Source of the DNA: Centropus unirufus | Lineage: Eukaryota; Chordata; Aves; Cuculiformes; Centropidae | Assembly (NCBI GenBank): GCA_013397695.1 | Contig: VYZI01000241.1 | Span: 1 to 64,000, forward strand | DNA: 64,000 bases | Direction: 5' to 3' | Part shown: positions 1 through 10,741 of the stretch, in pieces | Layout of the letters: every line of letters begins with the position of its first letter | Numbering within the stretch: the first letter of the stretch is position 1 | Program-made: the position numbers and the translations under genes | Notes under the pieces: model-generated | Database searches by the model: none | Told to the model about the DNA's origin: nothing | The model's input: the letters and a program-made list of their open reading frames with translations, nothing else

Positions 1-3000
1 AAACCACTCAAGGGGATTTGGGTTGATAAATGAGGGTGAAAGTTCAGTTTTAGGATGTTTATATTCATAGGAGGACACGAGGCATAAGTCGACATCTTGA
101 TGGGATTCTGCCAACAATTTTCCTGGAGCAAAATGTGCACTTGCTTCATAAGAATAGCTAGTAGCTTCGGATGACCTGGTGGCTTTCCCAGTTGTCTCAA
201 ACAAATAATCTGTGACTTCCGGTGAGCTGGTGGCTTTCCCAGTTGTCTCATAGGAGTAATCCATAGCATCAGGGAATCCGGTAGATTTCCCAATTCTCTC
301 ATAGGAATAATCTGTGACTCCTGGTGACCTTGTGGTTTTCCCTTTCATCTCATAAGAATAATCTGTGGCCTCAGGTGATACAGATTTTTCAACTGTCTTA
401 TAGGAGTAGCTAATATCCTCTGGTGACCTAGTAGCTTTCTCTGTGGCCTTGTAAGAATAACTAAGTTGTTCTGGTGACCTGCTGCTTTTCTCTGAATCTA
501 CTTTTTCTGGGCTGAATAAGGGCTCAGGACTGTGCTTTGTTAGGGGTTCCTGATATCCAAATGCTTTGATGGAGGACATCTGCAGTGACAGTGAAGGTGT
601 GTAACCAGCTGACACTGCTTCTGTGACTGCAGGAGGCGAATCTGGAAAGCTAGGAGAGTACAGAGGAGAAGCTTCCCTTGGAGTTAACGGAGATAGGTCA
701 GACTTTGGTGACAGCTTTTCTGCTAGACTCTGCACCTTTTCTGAGGTAAAAGAAGAATGTAGTGACATTTCTCTGGGTGGAACAGCACCTGCAAAGGCTT
801 CCTCTGGCAGTGGTGAAGTTACCTGGGAAGGTGTATGAGCTGATGAAGTTGAGGATGAAGCTTCAATTTGAGACACTGAAATAATTTCTGAAATATCTTT
901 CTCCTGAGAGTAAGATGACTGCTCCACAGGGGAAATCTTCTGTGCAAAAGTAGTCTCCTGTATATCTGAAGGGCTATAATCTACTTCTGTTGGTCCATTT
1001 TCATATATATGGTGTATACTAGTTCCTACATTAGGATAGTCTGTGGATTGCCTACTGAAGTCCATTGCTAAAGACTGCTCAGGGGACTCCTGACCAAATT
1101 CTACTGACCTAGTTGACTGCTCTGGAGATCTGTGATCATGCACCAGGGTTCTTGATTTTGTGGTTTTAGGTGAGAAATCTGGTGGAGAAATTGACATGGG
1201 CCTTGGGCACTCTTCCTTAGATGGGGACATTTCTGTCTCTTGAAAAGTTGTTGGTGTTTGTACAACTGACACTGAAAGAGAATCGTCAACTTCAGTAGAG
1301 TGGGGGGATCCAACCTCAGCATGCAAAGAAGGTGACACATCATCAGTAGTTGGCTCTGGAAATGAACTAGTAGCAACAGATGCTGTAGAGACAGAAGCTA
1401 CTCCTTCTATATGGGAATAGATGTCTTCTGCTACAACCTCATCAACAGGAGTTGCAGACTTGTCAGAAACAGTGCCCTCAGAAATTGACATTTTGGTATC
1501 TTCTTTCAAAGAACCAATCTGGCTGATATCTATTTGGGTAGGTGAGAGATCACCTCCTAATTTCCGTTCATCCAAGACCAGTGAAGACTGGGAGCTGCTG
1601 GGTTCTGTATCCTCCATTTTCCTTTCTAGGCTGAAGGTTTCCTTAATTACCATAAACTCCATGTTTTTTTCATCTTGTTTTTCCTGGAAAAGGCCCACAA
1701 AGCTGGTTTCAGAAGCTGAGTTCATCTGAACAGCTGATTTTTCTTTTTCAGGTTTCCCCTCAGGATGACTTCCATAATCTCTGGTGGGAGACACTACAGC
1801 AGCACTCAAAAAAGTATCATAAGTTGTCTCTGAACCTATCAGTGGTGGACTCTGTAGAGGCGAGAGAGCCTTTCCACTACAAGATTCTGAATCTGGCATG
1901 GGCTCATCCATAGGGCTTATTCTGGGTTTTGCAGGCTCATCTTTAACTTCACTGAGTTCAAAGCTAACAGGAGCTTCTGTTGACTTTTCACTGATTTCAG
2001 AGGGAAGCTGACTGGATTTTTCATCAGTGGGAGACTGATAATAAGGTGTGTGGCCAGCACTACCATCAGCAGACTGTGAGGGAGATACTACTAACGTTTT
2101 ATCTTCAAGGCTTTCACAGTGCTCTTCACCAACTTCTTGATGTACATCACGCAATGTAGCAATGGGGACAGGATCAGCTGAGACCTTGATCTCATTGGGA
2201 GTGAGTGAAAAGTTCACACTACGTTCACTCAGTGGTGTTTTGGTAATGGGTGATGGAGGAGACAAACTCTCGGCTGGACTCCTGGCTGGGCTACGTTTTC
2301 CACCGTCTTCTGGATAAGGTTCTTTGATTTCTAATTTGGCAGTACATTGGCTTTCACTCCCTTTTTGCAAATATACATCGTGGAATTCAGATTTGCAGAA
2401 TTTGTCTCCCTCTAATGAAGAAGGTGGTGAGATGGTGGAAGCTGAGGCATTATAGCCTTTACCTTCTGTGGCTTCTGTTTTGGATCCTTCTGATAATCTC
2501 TTAAAGGCATCTGGAAGTGGGGAAAGTTTAGGTCTAGCAAATTCTTGAGAGTACAGTGATGTCTCATACTTAGTAATGTTCATATACTCCTGATAAGGTG
2601 ATTCACTTTCGTCGTTGTTAGTTTCATCGCTCATGACATCCCGGGGTGTAGATAATTCATCCATTGGAGTTGGTTCACTGGATATTTCAATAGTAGACTG
2701 TGTATAACCTGAAGTAGCAGTGGATTCCTCAGGTTGATCTTCTCTATCTTCTTCACCAGAAACAGTGGCTTCACTTTCTGATCTGCCAGGTAATGTTTCA
2801 TCACGGATATAAGAGACTGGCTCAGCTGCTGGAGAGTGATGCTCTGAACGTTTTCTTGGTGTAATTATGAGTAGGTCATATTTTTCTGCAACTTCACCAG
2901 CTTCTGCAGCTTTGTCTACCACAGTCATCACATAATTTTCTTCAGCCTTTATTTTTCCAGTCTCCTCTTCATCTCTTATGTCTTCTGCTTTGTCTTCCTC

Positions 3001-5574
3001 CTCTTCTTCAGTCTCTTCAGTTTCTGCCTTTTCTATTGCATCTTCCCTGTCTTCCTCAGCCCGTTCATCTGATGTCTCATAATCTGCCTTCTCAATATAT
3101 CTTTCGTCCTTAATGTTAGTATCTTCTTCAGCCATTATTTCTTCTGAGCTCTCCTCAGGTTTTCTTGCTTCCTCCATATATGGTTTTGTAGTGTCTAGTG
3201 GTGTCTTTTCTTCTTCCTCTTCACCTCGTTCTTCAGCTTCTTCTGTCTCTGCCTTTTCCTCATAATCTCCTGCTTCAGATGATTCTTCCAAGCCGGTTCC
3301 CTCGTCTTCAAACTTTTCATTGTCATCAACCCTGTGCTTTTTCACAGGTTCCAATTCTTCAGGTGTCTGTTCACACTCACCCTCAGCCTCTGTGGTAGCT
3401 ATGCCTTCATCAGAGGACTCAGCAGGTCCTTTATTATCTAATTTTTCTCTTTGGACTTCAAAAGCCTCTTTTTGTTCTGCGCCAGTGAGTTTCAGTTCAT
3501 CGTCTATAAGTGCAACCTGAGATTTTGTTTCTTTTATTGTTTCTACTTCTTCAGCTTTTAATGCCTCAAAATCCTTTGTTAAATCCTCTGGTGAAGACAT
3601 AAGGGATCTCTCTGCTTCGAGTTCCTTTCCACTTGCTGTAATTTCTGCAGCTGCTACAGCTGCTACGGTTGTGGCAGCAACTCCAGCTGCTGCAAGGGCA
3701 GTTTGTGCTCCAGTGACTTTGATCTCCTTTTTCACAGTCTTAACTTTTCCTTTTTCCTTTGGTTTTCCAGCAGGTGTTGCTTCTTTTTTAGCAGGTTCTT
3801 CCTTCTTTTGTGGTTTAGGCTTTGCTGCTGGCTTTTTGGCGTCATTCAGAGGAGCAGTTGTCTTCTTTGTTTCTTTAGGAACCTTTTTTATGTCCTTTTT
3901 GACTTCTTTCTCTTCCTTCTTAATTTCCTTCTTCTCTTCTTTTTTAGCTTCTTTTTTAGTTTCCTTTGTTGGAGCTTCTTTCTTTACTTCTTTCTTAGTT
4001 TCCTTCTTCTCTTCCTTTTTGACCTCTTTTTTAACATCTTTCTTGATCTCTTCTTTTTTTGGTTTTTCTTCTTTTTTGATGGGTGTTTTCTCCTCTTTTT
4101 TAGAAACCTCTTTCTTTGTTTTTTCTTTTTCCTCTTTCTTTTCTTCAGGTTTTGCTTTGACTTCCTTTTTCACTGCCTTCTCCTTTGACACTTTTGGTTT
4201 TACATCTGTAGCTTGTTTTTCAGGAGTTTCAGATTTTGCTAGTTGCTCTTCTTTAGCTGATATGTCTTTTTCTGTCACTGTAGGTTTGGTTTCCACTTTT
4301 GCTGGTTTCTCTTTTTTAACTGGAACTTTTTCTTTGCTTTCCAGCTTCTGAGGCTTTTCTGGTGCTGGACTGGACTTTGTGGGCTCCGGTGTTTCTTCTT
4401 TAGATTCTTTTCTGACAGGCTTGCTTGGTGGTGTCTTTGCAGCAGGCTTCAGACTCTCCTTGCTGTCTGTTCGTTGTTTCAATTTTACTTGTTTCACAGC
4501 TGAACTAGCAATGTTCCCAGTTAGGTCTTTTTGTGTAACCATTGGTTGTTTAAGGAAGTCTAAGTGTTTGAGTTTTTCTAGTCCTTCTAGAATATTATAT
4601 TGGGTGCTGTTTCCAGGGAACAGAACTCGGATTATTTTTTCTGCAGGATTGGCTGGATGCCACACAATCAGGGATGAGACAGAGGTGAAATAGGATAATG
4701 GAATGTCTAGTTCTTGGCCATTTGGTAGCAAGAATTCAGCTTTATCTTTGCTAGTACCACTCCACTGTTGCATAAAATATTGCATGTCTTTGCTATTTTT
4801 GACAGGATCAAGCACATACATCTCAAGTCTGCCAACTCCCATTTTCTGAAATAAAATGATGGGGTCGACGGTATTTCCTACATTTCTGAAAAGAGGTTCT
4901 GGTTTCATAGACAATTTATTTAAATACTGGAGAGTAAAACAAGCTTCTTCTGCACTCCTTTTTACTCTAAAGTTAGGATCCAGGTTCTTCAGGTTCTCAG
5001 GTACATTAAGGAATATAACTCCTAAATCAGGTGAGATCAGATTTTTCATCCAGTCGCTGTTGGTAGTAGACCCTTGGGACTGTTCCTCTTCTAATTCAGC
5101 TATCTTTCGCTGAAGCATGCTATTGATTCCTGGCAGGTTATCATCTCCAATGTGAGTGAGCAGAATGGAATCTACCCTGTCCAAGTGGCGTATAAGTTTC
5201 CAAAAGCAAGATTTTCTTTCGGATCCTCCATTGATAAGCATGTTGAATCCATTCACTGCAAACAATGCAGAGTCCCCTCTTCCACCTGGGAAAATATAAC
5301 AGCAGGGTTTGGAGAGTTTCAAGAAGCCTCCTGAGGTCGGTGGTTCCAAAATGTCAAAGGGTGATGGCACTTCTACTGATTCTGACAGATACTCTGTGAA
5401 TTCAGAGAGTCCTTCCATTTCAGGCAGTATGGAAGCTGAGTTGAGTTTAATGTTAATAAAGTCTTGAAGGTTGTGTCTGTCAAGGTTGGAATTCTTCCAG
5501 TCCCCTTCCTCAGGGCAGAAAAGAGTTAGGCTGGCTTTGTTGGCAGGGTGTGTGGTGCTCAATAATTCACCAAT
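1..5574 (-). CDS. MAP1B: MAP1B coding exon 5 (large exon), 3' end outside window
   Basis: Microtubule-associated protein 1B is a neuronal scaffold that binds and stabilises microtubules in growing axons. An acceptor (tttacaatcctag) precedes base 5574, and the frame then stays open for 1858 codons to the window edge; I read every codon and found no stop. With exons 1-4 this gives residues 169-2026. Visible parts, in order: a degenerate metallo-beta-lactamase-like region (about 259-335, motif THIGDDN at 308-314); the KKE/KKEE/KKEV lysine-rich microtubule-binding array (about 637-735); a strongly acidic stretch (about 905-1063); a long Ser/Pro-rich region with many SP and TP sites; and a 17-residue imperfect repeat array (about 1867-1984). 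The last codons read ...SFINPNPLEWF, which in mammals lies shortly before the light-chain part, so roughly the last 360 residues, including LC1, are missing only because of the window edge. Homology is by recognition, not by search. Confidence 0.97.
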   Translation of the reverse strand, partial: MGELLSTTHPANKASLTLFCPEEGDWKNSNLDRHNLQDFINIKLNSASILPEMEGLSEFTEYLSESVEVPSPFDILEPPTSGGFLKLSKPCCYIFPGGRGDSALFAVNGFNMLINGGSERKSCFWKLIRHLDRVDSILLTHIGDDNLPGINSMLQRKIAELEEEQSQGSTTNSDWMKNLISPDLGVIFLNVPENLKNLDPNFRVKRSAEEACFTLQYLNKLSMKPEPLFRNVGNTVDPIILFQKMGVGRLEMYVLDPVKNSKDMQYFMQQWSGTSKDKAEFLLPNGQELDIPLSYFTSVSSLIVWHPANPAEKIIRVLFPGNSTQYNILEGLEKLKHLDFLKQPMVTQKDLTGNIASSAVKQVKLKQRTDSKESLKPAAKTPPSKPVRKESKEETPEPTKSSPAPEKPQKLESKEKVPVKKEKPAKVETKPTVTEKDISAKEEQLAKSETPEKQATDVKPKVSKEKAVKKEVKAKPEEKKEEKEKTKKEVSKKEEKTPIKKEEKPKKEEIKKDVKKEVKKEEKKETKKEVKKEAPTKETKKEAKKEEKKEIKKEEKEVKKDIKKVPKETKKTTAPLNDAKKPAAKPKPQKKEEPAKKEATPAGKPKEKGKVKTVKKEIKVTGAQTALAAAGVAATTVAAVAAAEITASGKELEAERSLMSSPEDLTKDFEALKAEEVETIKETKSQVALIDDELKLTGAEQKEAFEVQREKLDNKGPAESSDEGIATTEAEGECEQTPEELEPVKKHRVDDNEKFEDEGTGLEESSEAGDYEEKAETEEAEERGEEEEEKTPLDTTKPYMEEARKPEESSEEIMAEEDTNIKDERYIEKADYETSDERAEEDREDAIEKAETEETEEEEEDKAEDIRDEEETGKIKAEENYVMTVVDKAAEAGEVAEKYDLLIITPRKRSEHHSPAAEPVSYIRDETLPGRSESEATVSGEEDREDQPEESTATSGYTQSTIEISSEPTPMDELSTPRDVMSDETNNDESESPYQEYMNITKYETSLYSQEFARPKLSPLPDAFKRLSEGSKTEATEGKGYNASASTISPPSSLEGDKFCKSEFHDVYLQKGSESQCTAKLEIKEPYPEDGGKRSPARSPAESLSPPSPITKTPLSERSVNFSLTPNEIKVSADPVPIATLRDVHQEVGEEHCESLEDKTLVVSPSQSADGSAGHTPYYQSPTDEKSSQLPSEISEKSTEAPVSFELSEVKDEPAKPRISPMDEPMPDSESCSGKALSPLQSPPLIGSETTYDTFLSAAVVSPTRDYGSHPEGKPEKEKSAVQMNSASETSFVGLFQEKQDEKNMEFMVIKETFSLERKMEDTEPSSSQSSLVLDERKLGGDLSPTQIDISQIGSLKEDTKMSISEGTVSDKSATPVDEVVAEDIYSHIEGVASVSTASVATSSFPEPTTDDVSPSLHAEVGSPHSTEVDDSLSVSVVQTPTTFQETEMSPSKEECPRPMSISPPDFSPKTTKSRTLVHDHRSPEQSTRSVEFGQESPEQSLAMDFSRQSTDYPNVGTSIHHIYENGPTEVDYSPSDIQETTFAQKISPVEQSSYSQEKDISEIISVSQIEASSSTSSAHTPSQVTSPLPEEAFAGAVPPREMSLHSSFTSEKVQSLAEKLSPKSDLSPLTPREASPLYSPSFPDSPPAVTEAVSAGYTPSLSLQMSSIKAFGYQEPLTKHSPEPLFSPEKVDSEKSSRSPEQLSYSYKATEKATRSPEDISYSYKTVEKSVSPEATDYSYEMKGKTTRSPGVTDYSYERIGKSTGFPDAMDYSYETTGKATSSPEVTDYLFETTGKATRSSEATSYSYEASAHFAPGKLLAESHQDVDLCLVSSYEYKHPKTELSPSFINPNPLEWF
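127..480 (-). repeat. MAP1B: MAP1B/neuraxin-type 17-residue tandem repeats (7 units)
   Basis: Read on the minus strand, this part of exon 5 holds seven imperfect units of 17 residues (51 bp; one unit is 16), each built on the pattern RSPE-x3-YSYE-x3-K-x-T. Examples are RSPEQLSYSYKATEKAT and RSPGVTDYSYERIGKST. This is the neuraxin and MAP1B repeat region. Units diverge progressively at both ends of the array: the last one (RSSEATSYSYEASAHFA) loses the Lys. From memory, rodent MAP1B has twelve such units, so this copy appears shorter by about five. The sequence before the array (ending VDSEKSS) is Ser/Pro-rich and not in register. Confidence 0.9.
3874..4170 (-). repeat. MAP1B: KKE-motif array encoding the MAP1B microtubule-binding domain
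   Basis: Minus-strand codons in this interval encode closely spaced KKE, KKEE, KKEV, KKEI and KKD motifs, at about residues 637-735, for example KKEEKKETKKEVKKEA. This basic array is the classical heavy-chain microtubule-binding region of MAP1B. Because AAA, AAG and GAA codons dominate, the plus strand is an almost pure T/C tract, which creates misleading Phe/Ser/Leu-rich reading frames on the other strand. The acidic region follows about 170 residues later, giving the sharp basic-then-acidic charge pattern of the family. Confidence 0.93.
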
Positions 5575-8500
5575 CTAGGATTGTAAAACAAAACCACAAG
5601 AGGATGCATGAAAACTAATTTCTTAATGATGATTAATGTCAGAACATAATATCTCCTGATCGGATAGATAAAACCTTATTAATTTGCATGTGCATTGTTA
5701 AGTATCCATCCTAGAAGCTAAAGGAACCTGTTACCACAATTAGTTTACTGCTGTGTTTTTTAGAATACGAAATACATTATTCCTGGTCTCTGTTGCCTAA
5801 AGGATGACAGTACCCCAACGTTCCTCCTTCTTTCCTCTCCTCTACCCTTCATAAGAGGCTGGTACAAGCTTTTCTATTCAGAGGGTTTGAGATATATGAG
5901 AATAATGCTTCCAGAGCTGTCACTATCTCTACCATTGCCTCATGATTCTCCCTGCTGCCCCAGTCCATCCAGAAGAGCCAGCCAAATACCTAAATGAAAA
6001 ATCACACCCTCTCAACAAGCAGAGAGTAACTGCAGCCCAGAGGAGGCCAAGCCCTGCCCAGAGACAGCCACCTTCACTTCTTCTCTCAGGAAATTCATTC
6101 CACCACAGTGTCATTATAGGCGGGCTCCTGAAAAGCCCACACTACTCCCAGATTAGCACGACTGACTGCAGGGGAGTTGATCAGAATGCTAAGAAATGAG
6201 TTATTGTTTCAGAAATGCAAACAGCCACAAGTTTTCTTGTAGAGAGACTATGAGGTACACAGCCAAAGAAAAAGCAAGAAAAAAATAAGTGTTGACATTA
6301 CATATGCTTTTGTCATTAGTTTGATTTCAAATTTATGGACCACAAAAGGTGAAATCTAGAGTAACTCCATTAATTTTGTCACTATTTGATAACATGCTAG
6401 TACCAAAACCAGCTGCTGAAATAAAGGCAGAGAAAACAAGAATTTCTGTGCCATAATAGGAAGAGCTGCTGCTCTGTTCCAGCCTGAACAAAGAAATAAT
6501 ATATGATGGTCCCAGATTAGTAGGCAAACAAAAAAGAAAAAAAATGAAATATTTTATACTTTCTCCCAGTTTCACAGATACTTTCACTTGACATTTTACT
6601 GACAATCAGGTAAAATATAGCCTATTGCTGTTCTATTTCTTCTTAATAAAGAAACCGCCAGATTATGTAAACTTCTTTAAAGAAGTAATTCAGACATAAA
6701 ATGTCAGTTCAAAATATGCTAGCGCAGCATCACGCAAAATACCACAGGCTTCTTTGCAGAGGCTCAATTGTCAGTTTAAGCTGTAAGAACAGTTTTCATA
6801 AAGATCACATAGATTATGCTATAGCTGAATAATTTGAAAGTCCCAGACCACAAGCTGAATCAGCAGAAGAAATGAATATATAAAAAAATTAATGATGTTC
6901 CATTGCAATAGACCTCTTTGGGCCTCTGTGTGTATGTTTGCTTTCCTTTCTTTGTGCTACATGATATCTTTTCAGCATTTACCCAAAAATAAAACTAAAC
7001 TAAAATGCAGTGTCTGTTATTCAAACAAAAATAATCCAAACAATACCTAAATAAAGTAGAAAATAAATATTTTCTATCTTCTTTTGTTGGCCTACTTAGG
7101 ATCTGAAACATTTGACAGGGGTATAAATATCACCCACATGTCAGACATAGCTTTGTCTTACAATGAGCAAAGTAAAAAACAAATGAAAATGCAATAAAAG
7201 GAAAAAAGGCTGGGAAGAATGAAAGATGAGAATAGGAAACCCATTCCTCTTGTTTACTGCAGAAATAAGAAAAGAGTGGTAGCACAGACCACAGATCTGA
7301 AATTGATTTAGGACCAAAAATGTACTCCTTATCCTGTGTCTCTGTTCAGGGTTGAAAACATGTTATTAGGGAGAGACAAAAGCAATGAAAGATCACTTCC
7401 TCTGGATGGATAAATCCAAGTCTGTTGCACACATATGGAGATAAAATGGGTTCAGACTCCTTCTCATGTAGGGCCAATTTTCTGACTAGATAAAAAAATC
7501 ATATGGTAATACACTGGGCTACAGTTTGAGATTAGTCCTCTCCAGTTTATATTATACCATATTTGGGATTCTGTTTCATACTCTCTTTCTTTGCTCCTAA
7601 AAGTTGGCACATACAATGCAGACAGTGTTAAGTCACTGGTAGTGCAGGCCAGTGAAAAGCTGGAGAAAAACTACTCCAGACATAGATCCTAATTGTTAGG
7701 AATAGCAACTTCAGCAATGCCCCAGAAAAGGACTCAGTAAATTTTCATTTTGAATGATAACACCAAGGATATCAACAATTATACCAGCAGTTCCACTGCT
7801 TATGGAGTTCCATTGCTTTTGCTATATGATAACAACAGAGACACGACCACTCCTTCTCTTCTCTACTCTGGACTCAAAGCCACTGGGAGCAAAAGAAATG
7901 TTATCTGTGGACTTTAAGTAAAGGATCAAATGGATGTAATAAAGTCACAAGGGAGCTGAACTTTCAAATCCTACTCCAGTGACATGCTATTAATTAATTT
8001 TAGAAACTAAATTCTATCGGATGCAGCCATATAGTTCATAGAAATATATACTTTACACAGCAGCCAAATTAAGTGTGACAGGTTGTTTACTATGATTTTC
8101 TACCCTATGGGAGCTTTCAGACACAGTAAATTATGCAAGACAGCAAAATAACAAGTTATGGAACAAATGGCATTAAACGCCGGTACACTTCACACTTACC
8201 TTTTTGGTACATAAAAATCACAAGCTTTACAGATTTCACTAGAAAAATTCTGTGCACTACTATGAAGAAGCCAAGAAGGTAGATGGTGCAAAAATCTACA
8301 GTTATTCCAAAAGACAGCCTCTGTCTTATTTAATGTCACCTATTACTTAGCTGCCACAAGGCAAGAACCTGGTGTCAAGTTCAATTTGACTGCTTTGTAT
8401 GCGCACCTTAGACAAACAACCTGTATATTTTAAACACAGCACTATCTCCCTCCATTGTCAAGAGGTTCCTTGATTTTCTATTTCTGAAAGTTAGAATTTC

Positions 8501-8576
8501 ATTCCCCAAACAAAAATGTAATTCTTTGGTCAAGTAATATATGCTTTTCTGAACAAAGACAGTTTTCTGAACGCAC
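5575..8576 (-). other. MAP1B: MAP1B intron 4
   Basis: This phase 0 intron has its donor GTGCGT after the GAG at 8577 and its acceptor TTTACAATCCTAG before 5574. It is about 3.0 kb of AT-rich DNA. I see no transposon, RNA gene or credible coding sequence in it. The open frames near 5.9-6.6 kb are short and show no codon or motif pattern I recognise. Confidence 0.9.
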
Positions 8577-8717
8577 CTCTTGATCTGTGAAGATCTCAAT
8601 GAAGTTCTGGAAGGAGAAAGACCCTGATTGAAGAATGAGTTCTCCTGTGTTCTCAAAGCATTGTCCAGTCAGTACAAGGAGCTTGTGTCTTGCAGCATCT
8701 GTGATCATTAAGCGTAC
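8577..8717 (-). CDS. MAP1B: MAP1B coding exon 4
   Basis: This exon encodes residues 122-168 (47 whole codons), starting VRLMITDAARHK and ending IEIFTDQE. That is essentially the mammalian sequence and belongs to the conserved N-terminal heavy-chain domain. The acceptor is ctctcactctag directly before GTA at 8717, and the donor is GAG|GTGCGT at 8577. Both flanking introns are phase 0, so skipping this exon would keep the frame. The first internal Met (residue 125) could serve as a start in N-terminally truncated transcripts of the kind reported in rodents; that is inference only. Confidence 0.97.
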
Positions 8718-9483
8718 CTAGAGTGAGAGAAACATATCATGAAAAGGAGTTACCATGTCTTTTTCTATATTCTTCTTAGAAGGTGCAGTTTGTCTCTCCT
8801 AATTTAAAACATTTTTTGCGTATTTTGCATTTTTAGGACTGTCAAAACCATTGTCAAGTTGTAGTGCTGTTTATGAAGACAATGATAAATGTACAAAAGG
8901 GAAAAAAAGAGGGACAAGAAGCAATTAGAGAGAAGATCTGATGAATAAACCTAACTAACGGAAAAAAGAACAAGGAGCAGACCAGAATAAAATTTGAATG
9001 ATGAAATAATACTTTCAATGAAAAAACACATTCCTTGGAAATTGCTCAGTGAACTTTAATAGTGCTGTATCAGGACAGCCTTGGCAAACTGTCCCACATG
9101 CTAATGATGGACAACCCTCTGTCACAGACTCAGTTTGTCAAATTCCACTTTTTTTTTTCCAGATTACAACATTATTTGCTATTCAGTTGTAAAAATTTTT
9201 CTGAAAAATAACTGCCACACATCACAAATAAAATCGTGATGTTTAGACTATTGTTCTGTTGTAACCTGAATTTTCTAGAAAGTTAAGGGACAATTCTGCT
9301 TCACCATAATCATAAACCTTCACCATAAACATAACTGAACTTCAGACACTTAGTTACAGTTACATGCACCATTTAAGTCTCATGTTGTCACTTACTTTGG
9401 ACATTCTAAGTTTTTAAGGTGTGGAGAGCCCATGACCTTTTTCACTAAGCAGTAGTAAATTAAGTGGATGCCTGATGGCACAA
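8718..9483 (-). other. MAP1B: MAP1B intron 3, 3' part
   Basis: This AT-rich stretch lies between exon 4 and the CR1 insertion. It contains the polypyrimidine tract and acceptor of exon 4 at its low-coordinate end. I see no further element in it. Confidence 0.8.
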
Positions 9484-10741
9484 ATCATATAATCACTAGG
9501 TTTGGAAAAGACCTTTAAGATGATCAGCTCCAACCTTTATCCTAATACTATCAAATTAACTGCTGTTATCATGTCCATAAGCACCATGCCTACACATCTT
9601 TTAAATACGTCCAGAGTTGGTTACTCAACCACTTCCCTGGGCAGCCTGTTCCAACGCTTGACAACCCTTTCAGCAAAGAAACTTCCCCCAATATCCAATC
9701 TAAACCTCCCTGTAGCAACTTGAGGCCATTTCCTCTTGTTCTAATGCCTGTTATCTGGGAGAAGACACCAACGACACTCTCCACAACCTCCTTTCAGGCA
9801 GCTGTAGAGAGTGATAAAGTCTCCCCTCAGCCTCTTCTTGTCCAGATTAAACAACCCCAGTTCCCTCAGGTGCTCCTCGTAACACTTGCTCTCCCGACCC
9901 TTCACCAGCTTTGTTGCCCTTCTCTGGACAAGCTCCAGCAGCTCCAAGTCTTCCTTGTATTGGGGGGCCTAAAACTGAACACAGGATTCAAGTTGCTGCC
10001 TCGACAATGCTAAGTACAAGGGCATGACCAGTTCCCTACTCCTGCTGGCCACGCTATTCCTGATTCAATCCAGGATGCTATTGGCCTTCTTGCCTAGCCT
10101 AGCACATTGCTGAATCACATTCAGCTGGCTGTCAACCAAAAACCCCAGGACTTTTACCACCAGGCAGCTTTCCAGCCATTCAGCCCCAAGCTTGTAGCAT
10201 TGCATGGGGGTGCTGTCACCCAAGTGCAGGACCTGGCATTCAGCCTTGTTGAACATCATACAATCAGCATCATCCCATCCATTTAACCTGCCCAGATCCC
10301 TCTGCACAGTTTTCTTTCCCTCAATCAAATCAACAAGCCTGCACAACTACGTATTGCCTGCAAATGTACTGAGGGAGCACTGAATCCCCTCGTCCAGATC
10401 ATTGTTAAAGACATTAAATAGAACCTGCTCCAACACTGAGCCCTCAGGAACCCAACTAGCGATCCGCCATCAAATGGATTTAGGTCCATTAACCACAACC
10501 CTTTGGCCATGGCCATCCAACCAGTTTTTCACTCAGCGAAGAGTACACCTGTCTATGCCATGAGAATGCTGTGGGAAACAGTGTCAAAAGCTTTACTGAA
10601 CTCTAATTAGATGCCACCCACAGCCTTTCCCTCATCTGCTAAGTGGGATATCTTGTCATAGAACGAAAGCGGGATAGTCAAGCTCCTGCCTTTCATAAAT
10701 CCATGCTGACTAGGTCTGATCACCTGGCTGTCCTGTATGTA
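9484..10741 (-). mobile_element. CR1 LINE, 5'-truncated, reverse transcriptase 3' half plus 3' UTR
   Basis: Read on the minus strand, this is the 3' part of a chicken-repeat-1 non-LTR retrotransposon. Its upstream end encodes reverse transcriptase pieces (a phrase like HGFMKGRSLT, then FSKAFDTVSH). It continues with a QRDLGRLNGW segment, then VQRRATKLVKG and LRELGLFNLDKKRLRGD, then the C-terminal RGNGLKL block. It ends with a 3' UTR containing a degraded AGGTCTTTTCCAA-like block and the remains of the terminal GATTATATGAT repeat near 9484. The frame is broken many times, so no functional protein remains. It lies in intron 3 in the same orientation as MAP1B. The truncated 5' end near 10741 is typical of LINE insertion. 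Both ends are accurate to about 10 bases. Confidence 0.93.

Noticed and set aside
3671..4351. Plus-strand open frame of 226 codons, rich in Phe, Ser and Leu, resembling a membrane protein
   Set aside because: It is the antisense of the lysine/glutamate-rich KKE array of MAP1B exon 5; the composition follows from AAA/AAG/GAA codons on the other strand.
9502..10516. Several short open frames on both strands as possible genes
   Set aside because: All fall inside a decayed CR1 element; the minus-strand frames are broken reverse transcriptase pieces.
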